Source: Heliopora coerulea (lineage: Eukaryota > Cnidaria > Anthozoa > Scleralcyonacea > Helioporidae). From it: a DNA stretch of 64,000 bases. Shown here in pieces: positions 25,401-37,700 of the stretch; position 1 is the first letter of the stretch; each line of letters starts with the position of its first letter. The position numbers and the translations under genes were made by a program. Location: the NCBI GenBank assembly GCA_030142905.1, contig JASJOG010000198.1:62001-126000 (forward strand). Direction: 5' to 3'. The notes beneath the pieces are model-generated. The model did no database searches. It saw nothing but the letters and a program-made list of their open reading frames with translations, and was not told the origin of the DNA.

Positions 25401-25570
25401 AAGTCGAGTTTTGTCGACCATTCTTCTCTTCCTTCTTTCTCCAGTTTTGGCTGTAATGTAGCGTCTTCATCATTACTATGGCCATACATGTTTTGGTCAT
25501 CACTCGGCTTCTTTTCTACCAAGTAGTTCAAGTCAATTTCGCTGGTATCTCCGTCGCGGTGTTCATCCAT
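13457..25570 (-). CDS. SLC6-family Na+/Cl- dependent transporter, paralogue A
   Basis: This is a twelve-helix plasma-membrane symporter of the neurotransmitter/amino-acid family. Exons are 25570-25321, 23235-23101, 22236-22086, 21071-20968, 20893-20831, 20757-20655, 19783-19651, 18736-18602, 17824-17721, 17421-17297, 17152-17040, 16683-16552, 16164-16065, 14752-14652, 13907-13737 and 13552-13457. All are in phase, 2016 nt, 671 aa. TM1 reads [17 protein letters not shown]. It has Gly where monoamine carriers have Asp, so an amino acid or related substrate is likely. GQY in TM2, YSLG in TM6 and GTSFFAGF in TM7 supply Cl-/Na+ ligands of the family. The EL2 disulfide pair is in [14 protein letters not shown]2 is enlarged by three near-identical 21-residue repeats encoded by exons 4-6. 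The substrate (GABA, glycine, taurine, proline or other) cannot be told from sequence. It pairs with paralogue B. Confidence 0.93.
16266..16443. repeat. Foldback MITE in an SLC6-A intron
   Basis: Arms of about 75 bases (16266-16345 and 16368-16443) are reverse complements and enclose about 20-25 bases. Both ends show TAAAACAAAACAGA on the inward strand. It lies between exons 12 and 13 and has no coding content. Confidence 0.75.
18425..18550. repeat. Cluster of TTTCACATGTGAAA-type palindromes
   Basis: The segment is dense in variants of the self-complementary words TTCACATGTGAAA, ATTTCACAAATGAAAT and TTCATTTCACTCATGGAA. A related cluster built on CACGTGTGA and CACATGTG is at 23305-23385 in another intron of the same gene. 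It is non-coding. Confidence 0.5.
19314..19450. repeat. Minisatellite, AGGTAAACAAAAAGAAGTAAA-like unit
   Basis: A degenerate tandem array is built on GTGACGTAGGTAAACAAA and AAGAAGTAAACAAA blocks, about four to five irregular copies. It lies in an SLC6-A intron. Confidence 0.65.
19920..20360. repeat. Decayed tandem repeat in an SLC6-A intron
   Basis: Blocks resembling AGCTACAAGGCCATTCAG followed by ACAATCTTTAGTCCT recur every roughly 60-110 bases with heavy divergence. The periodicity was judged by eye and is approximate. Confidence 0.35.
20655..21071 (-). repeat. Triplicated EL2-coding exon of SLC6-A (exons 4-6)
   Basis: Three consecutive minus-strand exons (21071-20968, 20893-20831, 20757-20655) each encode GANC-[LF][16 protein letters not shown]. 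The middle exon is 63 nt, phase 1-1, and consists of the repeat alone. The first carries the loop's N-terminal side and the third its C-terminal side. Introns between them are also alike: each repeat is followed by AATTTCAAATT-like sequence and preceded by an aag acceptor. Each copy adds two Cys and three N-glycosylation sequons. Confidence 0.9.
21931..22000 (-). pseudogene. Decayed fragment of SLC6-A exon 3
   Basis: This stretch matches 22075-22165 (the 3' end of exon 3 and its donor flank). It has substitutions and a deletion of about 29 bases between two TGG-containing words. It lies downstream in the intron and has no usable splice context. Confidence 0.65.
22387..22468. mobile_element. 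Degraded TTAA-type MITE
   Basis: It starts TTAACCCTTTACGGTCC and contains a GACGAGTAAGACC..GGCGTTAGCCAGAG unit shared with the better copies at 34483 and 38674. The right terminus is eroded. Confidence 0.5.
22535..22790 (+). repeat. tRNA-derived SINE
   Basis: The tRNA-like head (about 22540-22612) has GGCAGAGTGGTAGCGC (A box) and GGGTTTGATTCTGGC (B box). The body contains the block TTCTCCGGGTACTCCGGTTT, a word I associate with interspersed repeats of marine invertebrates. It lies in SLC6-A intron 2. It is non-coding. Confidence 0.65.
22985..23095. repeat. MITE with telomere-like core, copy 1
   Basis: CAATAACCCTAACCCCTTA is followed by GAAGAACGAAGAATGGATGG and a CCTAACCTGATCC end. The same order occurs at 57680-57846. 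It is adjacent to the exon 2 donor of SLC6-A. Confidence 0.55.
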
Positions 25571-26671
25571 CTTAATCTAATATTATCAATGTATAACTCC
25601 GTCTTTGATGAATGGATGGTAAGAGAAGAATTGAAAACACTCGTCAAAGTTAACTGGCCCGAATGTTGAGCTCAAGTAATGTAAAAATTGGTGCAAACTG
25701 CAAAGCAAACAATAGCGTCACCGTCGAACGTACAGTAGAAACGTTCGTATTACCACATGGCTGTGACAGTGGGCATCCGAATACGGAAATCCTACAATTT
25801 GATTGGTTCGTAAGCGGTCCAAGATTCCCCATATTGCCGATTCAGGGGGGGAAATTACAGTCGCCATTCTTATGTCAAATGAAAATTAACATTTTTGTCG
25901 AAATATGAAGTGAAAGTGTACTAAGAACAATCAGGGAAGGAAAAGTAACCATGTAGAGTGAAGTTAGTGAAGAAATCCCATATGAAATTACCACAGAATT
26001 GCATGTATTAAATTTGACGTTCTGTAACTTTGCACTTGTCAGTTATATATTTCAGTAAAGTCATACAATAAACTCCTCGCTAGTTGACCGTACATAAAAA
26101 CACTGGTCCGACGTTCCGTTAATACAGACCTAACGCTCGGTCAATAAGTACAAAGTATTAAAACGATGGTGAACCCTGGTAAAACCCGCATCGCTTTTGT
26201 GACAACCATTTCCAAAGTGGCTAATTACGTCGTATAGGATTACATCAACAGAAAGCGTTTACAGTGATAGTACAGTTTCAGAATTATCCTCCGAGATACA
26301 TGAACAGAAATTTTTCATGAATTATCATTAAAAATTTCTGTTCATGATAGTACACTGCATTTATGCAGCTGTGATATCTGTCAGGAATCGTATCGGCTTG
26401 TATTTAGATATAAATAAAACAAGATCATGCTCTCCATTCTCAAAACTCCTCATTTCCGACGCTACACAGTTTCAACGCTCCGCAGTATGCACTTTTGAAC
26501 TCTGTCCACATTTACGGAACTACGAATGACCTTTACATCTTATACTGTAGTTGCTGAATTTACTTGTTCTGTGGACAGAGTTTTATCGCGCGAACAAACA
26601 ACTGACCAACCAACTAATAAATACGCACGGGCTTGGAGATTCCCTGATATAACTAATATTCTATACGAGAA
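25571..26671. promoter_or_regulatory. Divergent 5' region between SLC6-A and SLC6-B
   Basis: The two transporter paralogues are transcribed outward from this region. No TATA box could be assigned. A short foldback at 26298-26349 (stem ATGAACAGAAATTTTT) sits inside. The promoter role is inferred from orientation alone. Confidence 0.35.
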
Positions 26672-26912
26672 ATGTATCAACAATTTACAAAAAGTGATCA
26701 CGAGATAAGCTTGAACCTCTCTAGCAAAAATGAGCCGAGTGGCGAAAATTACCTCAGGCATGGGGAAGAAGTATGGCTGATAACCAAGGATGGTGAGACA
26801 GAAAGAGAACAATGGCCGTCAAAATCTGTATTTTTCTTAGCAATAGTTGGTTACTGTGTTGGCATCGGAAACGTTTGGAGGTTTCCGTATCTGTGCTATA
26901 AAAATGGCGGAG
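26672..26912 (+). CDS. Alternative first coding exon (1a) of SLC6-B
   Basis: The exon has an ATG, 241 nt, ends in phase 1 at a GTAAGT donor and encodes an N-terminal cytoplasmic tail plus TM1 ([17 protein letters not shown], then KNGG). Its length and phase are identical to exon 1b at 28746-28986, and its end ([13 protein letters not shown]) is closely similar. Either it is an alternative first exon with its own promoter, or the only remnant of another transporter copy. No separate exon 2 follows it before exon 1b. Confidence 0.75.
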
Positions 26913-28745
26913 GTAAGTGGCCCAGTCGGAAAGGTATCGTGCTTATTTATCAATTATCTTTATCAGTACAGTTTATTTCATCGTCTCTGAATATAAGATT
27001 TCCACATAACTGTTGATGGCGTAGTTCATGGTAATAGAACTCGAACGATTTACCGTGGACAATGTACATCGTAGTGTACAATGATCGATAGACAACGAAC
27101 GATACCCTTGAAAAAAAAAAACTTTTTCGAAATTTTTTATTTGGCTAACACAATACAGCAATACACCGGTACAGGGTAGAAATACATGTTTTTCTATTAA
27201 AACGAGGAAGTCGACTAGAGTATCAAACCAACATTGGTAGAGAGAATTTTATCTAAGATTAATATATTGTCCAATCACCCTGGTGTGGTGTCGTGCGCGC
27301 ACAGTATTGCAATGATTGGTTTTATTTTGCATTTGATTTGTTGTTTTGCAATGACTATGGTGCTCAGGCACGCTAGTCAAGGTGCGCGTCTGTACAAATG
27401 AAAAACGGGAAAAGTAAACAAGAATCCTGGTGTCCAGGCCGACATGGGGAAGTCTAGATCTGTGTCGTTAAGTACAAAGATGTGCATTGTTCCTTTCAAT
27501 TTTGAGAACATATAAGATCACAATATAGGTTGACATCCATCTCGTACGGGGTTCATTTGAAGCCGCACGGGTGAGATGTTGTTCATGAAAACCTTTCATT
27601 GAGCGCAAGGTAAGCACGTGAGTTTCTTAAATCTCAAGATCCTCCTCAAGTTGTTCCTTGACGGATAAGACATCTCTGACGAATTTAATTCTTTCCACGA
27701 TTTTAATTTGTTTCATACGTTGCATAATCGTCGCATTAAATCGACTGAATTAAATTCGGCGTGCACCACAAGGTAATATAAATAAAACTGGACTTTCACC
27801 CGAATTCTAAATCGCTCGAGAGGCACACCACGCAGCGGCGAATTAAGAGCGGGGCCACCGGGCCCTGAGCCCCCCACATTTAGGCACTCCAGATATTATT
27901 TTCTTAACATTAAAAAATAAAACATTGTATTTTCCATGTTTCCCAAATATTCGGTCTATAGATCACCATAAGTAATGCGGGATACAGCGAGCTACTTAAT
28001 CATGGAAATGTGATGCATGATGGTCCTTGTGAGTCGTTGAGTGGCTGCCCGCAACCTTAGGGGGGTTAAAAAGATATTTGGTATCACACGTAAAGATCAA
28101 AGTATTTGAGTCATCGTATGGGTAACTGGAAAGGTAAAGTAACTTACAGTCGAGGGTCCCCCGACAAAACATTCGCACCCGGATCCCCCCATAGTCTTAA
28201 TCCGGTCCTCCGAACCCCAATATACAACGAAAACGACGTCAGCCGTGGCTCTTTTCTCTGAGAGGACACGAGATTCGTCCAATCAGAATGTGCGTAGGGT
28301 GTTTGTTTATTTCTCTGTTTGATTAGTTTCCCCGCAAACCAAGAGAGCGCATAAGGATTGTGTCGAACGTCCACATGTTTTCTGATATCGTCTGAATTTT
28401 CTCAGCCTGACGCATTGTGTAAAGACTGCTATAAAAACTTAGACAGTATCACGATACGTATTCATATATGCATGCACACACACACAAAATGCCATTCACT
28501 GCATGTCTCGTACTGCGAAGGAATCATGCTGATTAAATACAAATTTATTTAAATTTAATACTTAATGCTTCTTGTGTGTTGGCGCTCTCCGTTCCGTTTG
28601 ACTGATGCCGTGTTGCATGTTCTGTTGACAACAAAATAGTGACACGAACAAACAGCTCAACCACCAACCAAACCGTGATTAAACCAAACCGTGATCAAAC
28701 ACAACTTAACATAATTCGTTCATCAAGCAACTGTCTTCACGAGAA

Positions 28746-31700
28746 ATGGATAAGGGGCTTACAAATGATAGTAATGAGATGAGATTGGGATCCTTGAACA
28801 AGAACGAGTCAACTGGCGATAAAGATCAAGGTTATGGGGACGACACTAGGCTGCAAACGAAAGACGGAGATATTGAAAGAGAGCAATGGTCAAGAAAACT
28901 TGATTTTTTGTTGTCAATTATTGGCTACTGTGTTGGGATCGGAAATGTTTGGAGGTTTCCGTATCTGTGCTATAAAAATGGCGGAGGTAAGTGATTCAGC
29001 TGCAATGCCATCACGTGTACACGGATAACAATATTCGGTTTCCTTTAATTCAGCATCGCCAACTCTTTCCAAGGCTGGATCACTCCTCTGTTGTTTTACT
29101 GTGGCTAACGGCAGGTGATTGTGCTACTCAAGGAAAGACATGCCGCCGGGAAAATTTATAACTACGACACTAACAACACACGTATTTACTTGTTAAGGGG
29201 TGCCAACCTGCTCAGAAAGCAATAAATACATCATGTAGACAAATTGTTGACGAAAAATGTACTTTGTTGCGAAAACGTTTGATAACGTCTCGAAAGATGA
29301 CAATGTTCGTTGACCGGCGCAGATCCTTGGATATTGTACATCTCGTAATAGTCGGCGTGCATGCACGTTAAGAGAGAAATTCGCGATTGATCCTACACTA
29401 CTAAGGTCAACTAGAAAAGTTGACTCGAGCAGGATTCGAAGTGGCATGTTCGGATTTCCAGACCGCTACTCAACCAGTTGAGCTATTGAGCCAACTGGGA
29501 ACAGAATGCTTGTTTTATGCAGTTTAACTGCACGAGAGATTTTCGTGACGACTTGATGCTTATCCCCGAGGATGTGCACTGTGTGGATTCTATTTCAGAA
29601 TCACCCGCAGGGTAACATGAAGAGACTCGCGAAGTACGCACATTAATTGTGAAGGAAAAAGTGGAGAACAAATCATTGTGTGTATGTTTAGTAACGAGAG
29701 CCTTTCTAGGGTCAACACAAGAGCTGTTACCAAAATTCGAACGTCATTACCATTGAGCAGGAAGAAAACCCTCGGATGTGGGAAAGTAGTCGAGTGCAAC
29801 ACTAATACCAAACATTATACGAATGCGTAACTTTCTCAAGCTTTTATTAAAGAAATACCAAATGTATTTCCGTGCTTACATACTATCATCCCAATCGAAA
29901 TTTCGAAGTACAATTCTCCTGAGTACCCTCACACGATTTAAAATGGGTGGTCAAACTGGAACCAAATATAGGTGTAGAAATTGCGAATGGGTAAGTTCAG
30001 AGTGTTTTATAAAGCTTTCCATAAAGTGATGCATGATTACCGATCCGATCATTTTGGCGGTTCACTTGTCATCAGGAAAACCGAGTCCAGCTCTCAGATC
30101 ATAATAAAATGCGATAGATCTCGCTGTTCTTCTTTCTGATCCTAGTCTGATACCAAATTATGCATATGGCGATTGCCAGCCACGTTTTCTTGAGTTTACT
30201 AACAGGGTTACCAAAGCAGCTGCCGGCGGACTGGTAGCTAGTTACGTTAATATGGCGTGCGTAACGCCATAGGAGTCAATTGCTGAAATTACAAGTAATA
30301 TTCGCTATTTACGCTCCTTATCGCCGAAGAATAACCTAGAAGAGGAACATTTGCAGTGTATATTTAGGAGCTACAGCTCCTTTTGAGAGGTGCCGGAAGT
30401 GGGATTGACGTTGGTTCATATCTTGCCAAAACTACATTGCACTTCACTACAGAAGAAACTAGATCCATTTTGTGTTTGTTTTATTCCATTGTTATTTACC
30501 TGCATGCAGTTAATTCATAATTCATTCAAAGCTCGAGTGGGATTTGAACTCGCACCTTCGGGATACCAGTTTGTCGCTCTACCTATTGAGCTATCGAGTC
30601 CACAGGGATTGGAGGCGAGTTTTTATCCAACTTAAGTGCCCCAGATATTCTCGCGACAACTTGACGCTATCCATGAGAGGATGATTCTGAAATAGAATTG
30701 AAACACTGCACATCCTCTCATGGATAGCGTCAAGTTGTCGCGAGAATATGTCGTGCACTTAAATTGGATAAAACTCGCCTCCAATCTCCCTGTGGACTCG
30801 ATAGCTCAACAGGTAGAGAGGCGGACCGGTATCCCGAAGGTGCGAGTGCAAATCCCACTCGAGTCAACATTTTTCAGTTGAATTTGGCAGTGCCAGATTA
30901 TTGTCTAAGCTTTCGTCGGCCAATGACATCATCAAAGGCAAGTGCAGAAAGATAAGTGAGCGTATAAATAGCTAATAACATATCTCATGGTAGTTAAAAC
31001 TACATAAAAACGTAAACATACAAATGATTAAATTGAAACTGAAGTAAGATGAAAACGGGGAATTAAGAATAAGGATAGCACCTCTTATTTTAACCCATCC
31101 GAACTGAACCTAGTAATAGCCTGAGGTGCTATCTTTATTCTTATTTCCCCGTTTTCATCTTACTTCAGTTTCAATTTAATCGTTTGTATGTTTACGTTTT
31201 TATGCAATATTTAAAAACCAAGCAGGAGTGCTTTATCGGGATTTAAAACACGAGGCGATAGCCTAGTGTTTTAGACCCGATAAAGCTCGAACTACGAGTT
31301 TTTTAAAGGTCTTATGAAATTCACCTTTTAATACGCTAATTCGCGAAGAAAGTTTGGAAATTTATCTTGCGTAAGGCGAAAAAATTTAACTTCTTCTTCA
31401 CATATAAAGGCCACATGTATCTTTATCACATATATAGATCCGACACGCTTATAATTTTCTTTTGTCTTTTCCTCATGAAATAATGAATTTTAGTAGTAGT
31501 TTTAACTACCGTGGGATGTTATTAGCTATTTATACGCTCACTTATCTTTCTGCACCTGTCTTTTATGATGTCGTTGGCCGACGAAAGCTTAGACAGTAAA
31601 GTTCTATAACTTACAGTAGCTGGCCTCACTCGATTCTCTTTATCGCATACGTGACCGTCCCAACGTTTTGCTCTACATTGATCTTTTTCATAGCCACATT

Positions 31701-34700
31701 CTTGATCCCATACTTCACCATGCTGGCTTTCTGTGGCATGCCAATGATGATGATGGAGTTTGGTATTGGACAGTACCTTAGCCTCGGCCCAATCAGCGCC
31801 CTCACGACAATATGTCGTCTCGCAAGAGGTGAGCTCAACGCACACACCAAGCCAAGGTTTTTCTCAGCCCCAGCCCCGATATCAAAGTTCTGTCCATCGT
31901 TTGCTAGTGATTCAGCAGGCGCAAAACGTATGCGTGATATAAAAATTAAAGCCCAGCATATTACTCAGAGAAAAGCTATGAAACACTGGTAAGGGAAATA
32001 TATTTATTTCATCTAACGTTTCGTCGCTATAATTGCAACGTCTTCAGAGAACTATTGACAGAAGTCAAAGAAAACTAAATATATAATTACAGACAAGGCG
32101 ATAATTATCTGGATCAATTTGTTTGTAATTATATATTGAGCTTACTTTGACTTCAGTAAATAGTTCTCTGAAGATGTTGCGAGAATAGCGACGAAACATT
32201 AGATATAATAAAGTTCTGTCAAACTTTATCGCATTCAACATCCCTTCGAATTAATTTCACAGACATACAGCTGAAATACCAAGGATGGGGTTGTGAGGGC
32301 AATCACTCTCTCCCTCCAACAGTGCAAAACATTCCATATTTCAATAAAATATTGCATTCTTTCTTCAAATTCGTATAAAAAAAAGGTCAGCAGGATCGCG
32401 CGCGACACTTGTTTGGTTTTAGACGTGGGAATGGCAATTTTTTATGAAAATTGACCAGACATGAACACTTGACTTTCCGATAGAAACTCAACTTGGTTCA
32501 CTTTTATTACTGGCTGTGGTTATTGTTTGACTTAGGAGTTGGAATGGCAATGTTGATGATATCATATCTTGCGTCGATCTACTATAATCTCATCATATGT
32601 TGGTCAGTTGTGTATCTGTTCAGTTCATTTGCCAGTGAAGTTCCTTGGAAAAACTGCGACTATTCATCATGGGCCTCAAAGCAGTGCAGGTGAGCGGAGG
32701 TAGTTTTGATGTAAGAAACAATTCATTGTTGATAATGTCAAGAGCTAAAACACAGCAGCGGTTTATACATGGAGCAAAGAATACATTTGAACCTGGCCCC
32801 AGATCCTGGCCGGCTCAGGAAATTAAGTGAATGAAAAGTTTCGTGAAATTTATCTTTTTACAAATGAAAAAAGCTGAAATGAAAACAAATGAATAGATAA
32901 ATAAATGACGAAATGAAGAAATCACTTAATAAGTGAATGAATGAATAGACAAACAAATAACTGGTCGCTTGAACCCGTAGCAGACAAAGAGGTCGCTAAT
33001 GGCATGTCACTGCAAAAAGGGGGGTTGTAAAGTTTAGGGTTGTTCTAGTTTATCTCAATCACTTTGAAGATGTTTAAATGTCCATTTATTTTATTTTCTC
33101 TTTTGCCAAAGCACCGTAGAGGAAAGACGTCATCAAAACGACTTAGCAGGAATAAATTGCACAAACGGAACAATTGGAAGCATGTTTAATTTAACTGCAA
33201 ATCTGTCCATGGGTGTGCTCAATTCAAACAACGCCACTAACTGCACTTCACCGGAGAAGACGACGCTAGTATCCTCTTCCTTGGAGTACTTTTAGTAAGC
33301 GATTTTTTTTCATGCATTATTGCCTGTGGCTGTTTGACTTAAACCTGCTATTTGTTGATTGCTGAAATGTGATGAACAAAAAAAAATTGATATCTCCAGG
33401 ACAAATTTCATGTGTGAGATGATAGCTGGATAAATAGCTTGTAGTTCAATACGCAGGATAGTGAACTAGAATGCTATAAAGTGTCGATTGGATTATTTTG
33501 TATCTCAATTCGTCATGTTATTGCACTCAAGTAACAAGTTAGTGATTTTTAGGTTGGATGACATTGTATCTCTTTGCTGGAGTGGGCTGAACTGCTAAGG
33601 TAGCAAGTTGGATAGTCTAGTATTGTATAGAACATTTTATGAAATATTCTGTTCATGCTACCGTGAGGATGATTTTGAAATAAAGCTAGTACTGAATTTT
33701 CTGCAGTTTTTAAAGACTGAAGTATGAAGCATCAAACTTTGCAGATTTGTAGACACGAGCTACGTACATTTTTCTATTACAGCTCATTGACTGCACTTCA
33801 AACATCGTACTAGATATCCAGACATCGTGGGTTTAAGGAAATTGAAGCTCCATTAGTTAATGGATGAAGCAAAATAAGTTGAAAGCCACTTTAAAAAATG
33901 ACTGTCAGTATTACGACAATTTGTAGAAACTTGTGCTCCATTAAAAATCTATTGATAAATCTTTCCAGCAATCATATCCTTGGGAAGACTGATGGTATGG
34001 ATGAGTTTGGAGACTTCCAATGGAAGATTTGTTTATCCTTGCTGTTTTGTTGGACCGTTGTATTTCTGTGTCTCTTCAAAGGTGTTAAAACCTCTGGAAA
34101 GGTAGGTCTTTTGCAATGGAAAACTCATCTCTATCTACACTTAGTTGCTATTGTATTTTGGTGTTACTAATTATAGCCCAAACAAGGCTTCGAATCGTGC
34201 ACCGTTTTTTCTAGAGTGAAGCTAAACTTGTATTTGACCTTTCACCACAAATAGATCCATACTTTTAGTGAAATTTAAGACTTGAAATTATCAAGGTATA
34301 TGCCACAATCTACAGCTTCATCTCGTTAATGGTGTCATTCAATCAAATTCAGGTCAGGGACTGGGAACGTGCCTGTCTGCCACATGCCAAAAAGACCGAC
34401 CCAATTATGGGTGGGACTGCCTGGTCGAATTGCTTTGTGGGCGATAAAATTCAAATTTAGTTTCGATAGACACTTAACGTCATTAACCCTTTTCTGTCCG
34501 ACACGTATTCCTTTGACGAATAAAATTGTCTGGCGTTAGCCAGAATAAAATTAAAAAGTCGAGTACGGACTGGAAGGAGTTAAGCTGATGTAGAAAATCC
34601 TGAATGATTCAAAGGCAGGAAAGACAATGGACGTTAAACTTTTTCTCCTTCCGTTCAGGTATTAGCTTTGCTCCAGGCTCTTGGCTTTTTTTAACTTTAT

Positions 34701-37700
34701 CGGTCTCTCGTATGTTCCGCAAGCATCACTGACCGCAACACCAACCGAAATTTTCCCGCACATTTTGTCAGTTGTGACCTGAGCCTGTGATGTGTTCCCC
34801 ATACAACACCCAACGGAAGTGAACGCTTCTATAGTTTACTTTTTCGCCGTACGTTGCCTTGGTCGGGAGACCTGAAACAGACTTGTCATGGTATTCTTGA
34901 TGTACATCTTACGAAACAGCAATAAATTTGAGAATAAAACACCTTTGCCATTTGCTTTTAGTCCCCTTAAGACCTATCCACACGATAAGACTGTCGTATA
35001 CGATTCTTCACTTTGGCGTATGCGATTGTGTTATAAAAGCACAATTCCTGCTGGCTATTCGCTCGCGAATGTTGCAATTGGTCCTGAAGACTCTTAAGAC
35101 TGAATCAGATACATCAAAATGAACAATCTTATACGACAGCCGTATCGTGTCAATGGGCCTTAAGTTAAATCTTGCTTAACTTCTTCCCGGGAGGCTCAGT
35201 CTTGTGTTATTTTCACTCTGGCAAAGGCCAGACAATTTTACTTGTCAAGGAGAACGTATTCTGCCGGAAAGCGTTCATTTTAAACAAATCACTAAACCTT
35301 GCATCTCCTTTTGTCTTCTTTTTAACCAACCCATGCAGGTAGTGTGGTTTACCGCTACGATGCCATACGTTGTCCTAATCATCTTGTTTGTACGTGGAGT
35401 TACTCTAGACGGAGCTGGTGATGGTATAAAATTCTACTTGTCACCCAAATGGGAAAAACTGATTGAAGTCAAGGTAACCAAGTAACCCTTAAAATGGCCC
35501 TTAATCATCCAGGAACACTTTGCCTTCGAGATGTTCATGAGCGACAGTTGTTAATTCAGAAACTGATCAAAAGTTGAACATTTTGACCAGCGGTTTTTCG
35601 TGGTAGGGGCGATAAGTTAACTACTTTATGAATACAAGATTTTGTAAAAACAGTAAAACTAGGATATTTCAAGCGAGGGACCTTGATGGGGCGTTGATAA
35701 ATTTTCTCGAGGTCCAGTGAACACTACAACATGTCATCATGTAAACCTTCAGTTGTCGAAATGTGTAATTTGATAAAATCCAAAACTAAAAAGGGCTTGT
35801 TAACATCTCTTAACTGTTGTATTAATGACTGGAAAGCCTTACCTATGGAACTAAGGTTACTTACTTTCAATTCATCCGGCATTCTGCCTGTCCCTGCACA
35901 AGCAGAGCCTTGTTTAACTTCAGTAGTCAAGTCATACCGATCTAGGCTTGTGTCACATTTGTAGTCAAGACATAATGATCTAGGTTTGTTTAACTTGGGT
36001 AGTCATGTCATAGCGATCTAGGCTTGTGTTACATTAGCAGTCGAATCGTACCGATCTAGGCTTCTTTAACTTTTGTAGTCAAGTCATACTGATCTTTTTT
36101 TAGGTATGGGTAGCCGCAGCATCGCAGATCTTTTACTCTACTGGTGTTTCTTGGGGAACCACGCTCACCTATGGCAGTTACAACTCATTCAACAATAATA
36201 TGGTGTAGTGAGTGGATGTTACTGTTTAGTACTCCAATGTTGTTTCTCTTTAGATGGCGATCACAAAAGCTAGTTAGGTGTCGAGTCATGTTGGGTGTTT
36301 AGTCCTGTTTCATGAACAATGCAGCATACTTTGTTGTAACACCTTTGGTCGCCTTATTTGGAGCCCTTTGTCATGGCATTCGGGGCATATGTCCTCATCC
36401 GCTTCCCCCACAACCCATCGCCATGCTACGTCTTACGCAATGTTACCACTGCTACCTTTCCGAGAGTAAATGTCTCATTTTTGCCTTTCCCATTCAAACC
36501 TTAGCTTTGCTCTCTTTTCGCTTTCCACCTCAGAAGTACGGAAATCTAACGGAAAAGCTTTTTGATTTGGTCTGTTTTGTTTTAGTGATGCAATCCTCGT
36601 TTGCATTATCAACTCTGGAACGAGTTTTTTCGCAGGATTCGCTGTGTTCAGTGTGATTGGTTTCATGTCACGCCAGCTGAACACAAGCATCGATAAGGTT
36701 GCAACGTCAGGTACTTTTTTTAAAAACAAATTTGATATATCCACTTCCTTTTTTGCTTCTAAGCGGTAAGGATAATGATTTTAGCGTGGGGTACATAAAA
36801 AGTGTAGCCGTGGGGCCTGGTACAACTTTGAACGGTTAAATATGTCGAAGCTTTTGTAAGCTTAATAAGCACTGGAAAAAGGCTAAAATAGCAGATATTC
36901 GTATGTGGCTTTTTACAAAGCATGATTTTCCAGCTACATTGGATTCAAGCTATCACCAAAGGGAATAAATCCATATCAAAAGGTTTGAGGGATCGCTAAG
37001 GAAAGTTTATAAGAATATCAGTGTATGCTTAATTGCAAAATTCTCTGCCATGTTTCAGTAGTAACATCTTGTGATGTTCCAAACTTCAAACAAATAACTG
37101 TTTCTAACCAAACAGAATTGTGGCAACCGACACATGCTTTTCTTCCAGAAATGCTATCCTTCACTCTTTCCTGGTGAGACGTCTCGACTTTACGAGCAAA
37201 GTCATCTGGCCTGGACTAAATTGGTCTGAGTTAATTTAGATAGCTCATAAGCAAAGGAAATGGAATATTATCGGGTATCGTTATCGCTATAAGGTCCACC
37301 TATATTAACAGTTTACATCAATAAGTGAGAAAGATAACTACAAATACCTCCCTTGACCGAAAATTGGGGGGGATACATCTCTCGTCCTCAAAGGGTTAAC
37401 GCTTCTACGAAGGGCGTCAGTGCGTAGATATCTCGAACAGGCAGCCTTAAAAAATGAAACAAAGTCTTCATTTGAACTCGTAAAAACGCGATTCAGACAC
37501 GCCATTCAACTCCAGCCGCCGTAATTCATTTGATAAAAGCTTCATCCGAAGTCCAATTATATTTGAGTCTTAATTTGAGCCAGCTTCTTGGTGGTAAAAC
37601 CATGTTTTTCATCTGATGGTTTATACTTTCTCTTTCGTTTAGGACCTGGTTTGGCATTCAATGCTTACCCCGAAGCCATAGCTCAACTTCCCATATCTCC

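Noticed and set aside
35731..35964. 77-codon frame in an SLC6-B intron
   Set aside because: It overlaps an intronic repeat region, does not connect in phase to neighbouring exons and has no recognised domain.
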